Assembly: GCA_930633495.1 (NCBI GenBank)
Contig: CAKNFJ010000001.1
Span: 4,363,001 to 4,427,000, forward strand
Direction: 5' to 3'
DNA: 64,000 nt
DNA from: Hyphomicrobiales bacterium
Lineage (GTDB): Bacteria; Pseudomonadota; Alphaproteobacteria; Rhizobiales; Beijerinckiaceae
In this document: positions 63,185-64,000 of the stretch, piece after piece
Position numbering within the stretch: the stretch's first letter is position 1
Layout of the letters: each line of letters opens with the position of its first letter
The notes under the pieces: generated by a model
The model's input: the letters and a program-made list of their open reading frames with translations, nothing else
Told to the model about the DNA's origin: nothing
Databases searched by the model: none
Position numbers and translations under genes: made by a program

Positions 63185-64000
63185 TCAGAGCGGGATGTTG
63201 TCGTGCTTGCGCCAGGGGCGTTCGACGCTCTTGGTGCGGAGCATGGCAAGGGCGCGGGCGATGCGGCGGCGGGTCGAGTGCGGCATGATCACCTCGTCGA
63301 CATAGCCGCGCTCGGCCGCGACGAAGGGCGACATGAAGCGGTCCTCGTATTCTTTCGTCTTGGCGGCGATGCCATCCGAATCCATGCCGCGGAAGATGAT
63401 CTCGACGGCGCCCTTGGCACCCATCACCGCGATCTGCGCCGTCGGCCAGGCGTAGTTGACGTCGGCGCCGATATGCTTGGAGGCCATCACGTCATAGGCG
63501 CCGCCGAAGGCTTTGCGCGTGATGATCGTGACCAGCGGCACGGTGCATTCGCTATAGGCGAAGAGCAGCTTGGCGCCGTGCTTGATCAGCCCGCCATATT
63601 CCTGCGCCGTGCCCGGCAGGAAGCCGGGGACGTCGACCAGCGAGACGATCGGGATCTCGAAGGCGTCGCAATAGCGGACGAAGCGGGCGGCCTTGCGCGA
63701 GGCGTCGGAGTCGAGCACGCCGGCCAGCACCATCGGCTGGTTGGCGACGATGCCGACCGTGCGGCCCTCGATGCGGCCGAAGCCGGTGACGATGTTGCCG
63801 GCATAGGCCGCCTGGATCTCGAAGAAGTCGCCCTCGTCGACCGTCTTCAGGATCAATTCCTTGATGTCGTAGGGCTTGTTCGGATTGTCCGGGACCAGCG
63901 TGTCGAGGCTCATGTCGACGCGGTCGGGCACGTCGAAGCTCGGCCATTCCGGCACGCCGGCCGTGTTGTTGGCCGGCAGGAAATCGAGCAGGCGGCGCAC
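63185..64000 (-). CDS. pccB: acyl-CoA carboxylase beta subunit (PccB-like), 3' part
   Basis: This is the C-terminal 271 residues of a carboxyltransferase subunit, cut by the right window edge. Propionyl-CoA carboxylase beta type features include [25 protein letters not shown] (in pieces), [31 protein letters not shown] and [10 protein letters not shown]. The frame is open to the last base, so its start is outside. It carboxylates acyl-CoA, probably propionyl-CoA, with biotin from the alpha subunit. It converges with fabF, 12 bases apart. Confidence 0.93.
   Translation of the reverse strand: MRRLLDFLPANNTAGVPEWPSFDVPDRVDMSLDTLVPDNPNKPYDIKELILKTVDEGDFFEIQAAYAGNIVTGFGRIEGRTVGIVANQPMVLAGVLDSDASRKAARFVRYCDAFEIPIVSLVDVPGFLPGTAQEYGGLIKHGAKLLFAYSECTVPLVTIITRKAFGGAYDVMASKHIGADVNYAWPTAQIAVMGAKGAVEIIFRGMDSDGIAAKTKEYEDRFMSPFVAAERGYVDEVIMPHSTRRRIARALAMLRTKSVERPWRKHDNIPL

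Overview
The window is high-GC DNA from an alphaproteobacterium, most likely of the order Hyphomicrobiales (Rhizobiales). A Bosea-like genus is my best guess, inferred from gene content and not tested by search. Markers are the flagellin regulators FlbT and FlaF, the class-II flagellar factor FliX, the flgI-cheL-flbY gene order, the cell-cycle kinase CckA, an NDUFS4-type complex I subunit, and a GTTC-N7-GTTC LexA box upstream of recA. There is no phage, transposase, CRISPR array or rRNA. It reads as chromosomal core with accessory cell-surface genes between flagellar blocks.

Layout. 1-2.8 kb: end of a SixA-type phosphatase, then the YcjX/YcjF pair. 3-13.7 kb: flgE-flgK-flgL, facing flaF-flbT and two tandem flagellin genes, a FlaG-like gene, flbY-cheL-flgI, and divergent fliX. 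13.7-24.4 kb: metabolic and housekeeping genes (secreted proteins, a cupin/SDR pair, icd, a cyclic-nucleotide-gated-type channel, alaS, recA). 24.7-33.3 kb: cckA, then the basal-body/export operon flgB-flgC-fliE-fliQ-fliR-flhB, divergent from fliO-fliP. 33.4-46.3 kb: rnd, aspS, two related small lipoproteins, two groups of surface glycan genes, a DUF192 protein, tRNA-Pro, the NDUFS4-like gene and tRNA-Arg. 46.5-56.7 kb: a giant TPR protein, a MotE-like protein, a DUF6468-type protein, fliM and fliL, divergent from flgF-flgG-flgA-flgH. 56.9-64 kb: small proteins, dksA, an AlgI/AlgJ-like acyltransferase pair, an HxlR regulator with a KAS-II enzyme, and the 3' part of a pccB-type carboxylase gene.

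How it works together. About 25 genes belong to one flagellar system. The intergenic regions show two promoter classes. TTAA-N7-TTAA CtrA boxes (two perfect, others one base off) lie upstream of the early genes flgB/fliO, fliL and fliX. Clear sigma-54 -24/-12 elements lie upstream of the later hook, P-ring and rod genes flgE, flgI and flgF. This is the two-tier logic known from Caulobacter, and CckA, the kinase at the top of the CtrA pathway, is encoded next to the export-gate operon. Missing here and presumably elsewhere are fliF, fliG, fliN, fliI, flhA, flgD, fliK, motA and motB.

The least understood items are the giant periplasmic TPR protein next to the MotE-like gene, a GT39/GT2/LpxB-N-domain trio that could be a minimal lipid-linked sugar transfer system, the MBOAT-SGNH pair, a 607-residue exported protein of unknown function, and a small lipoprotein gene hidden at 56925-57089.
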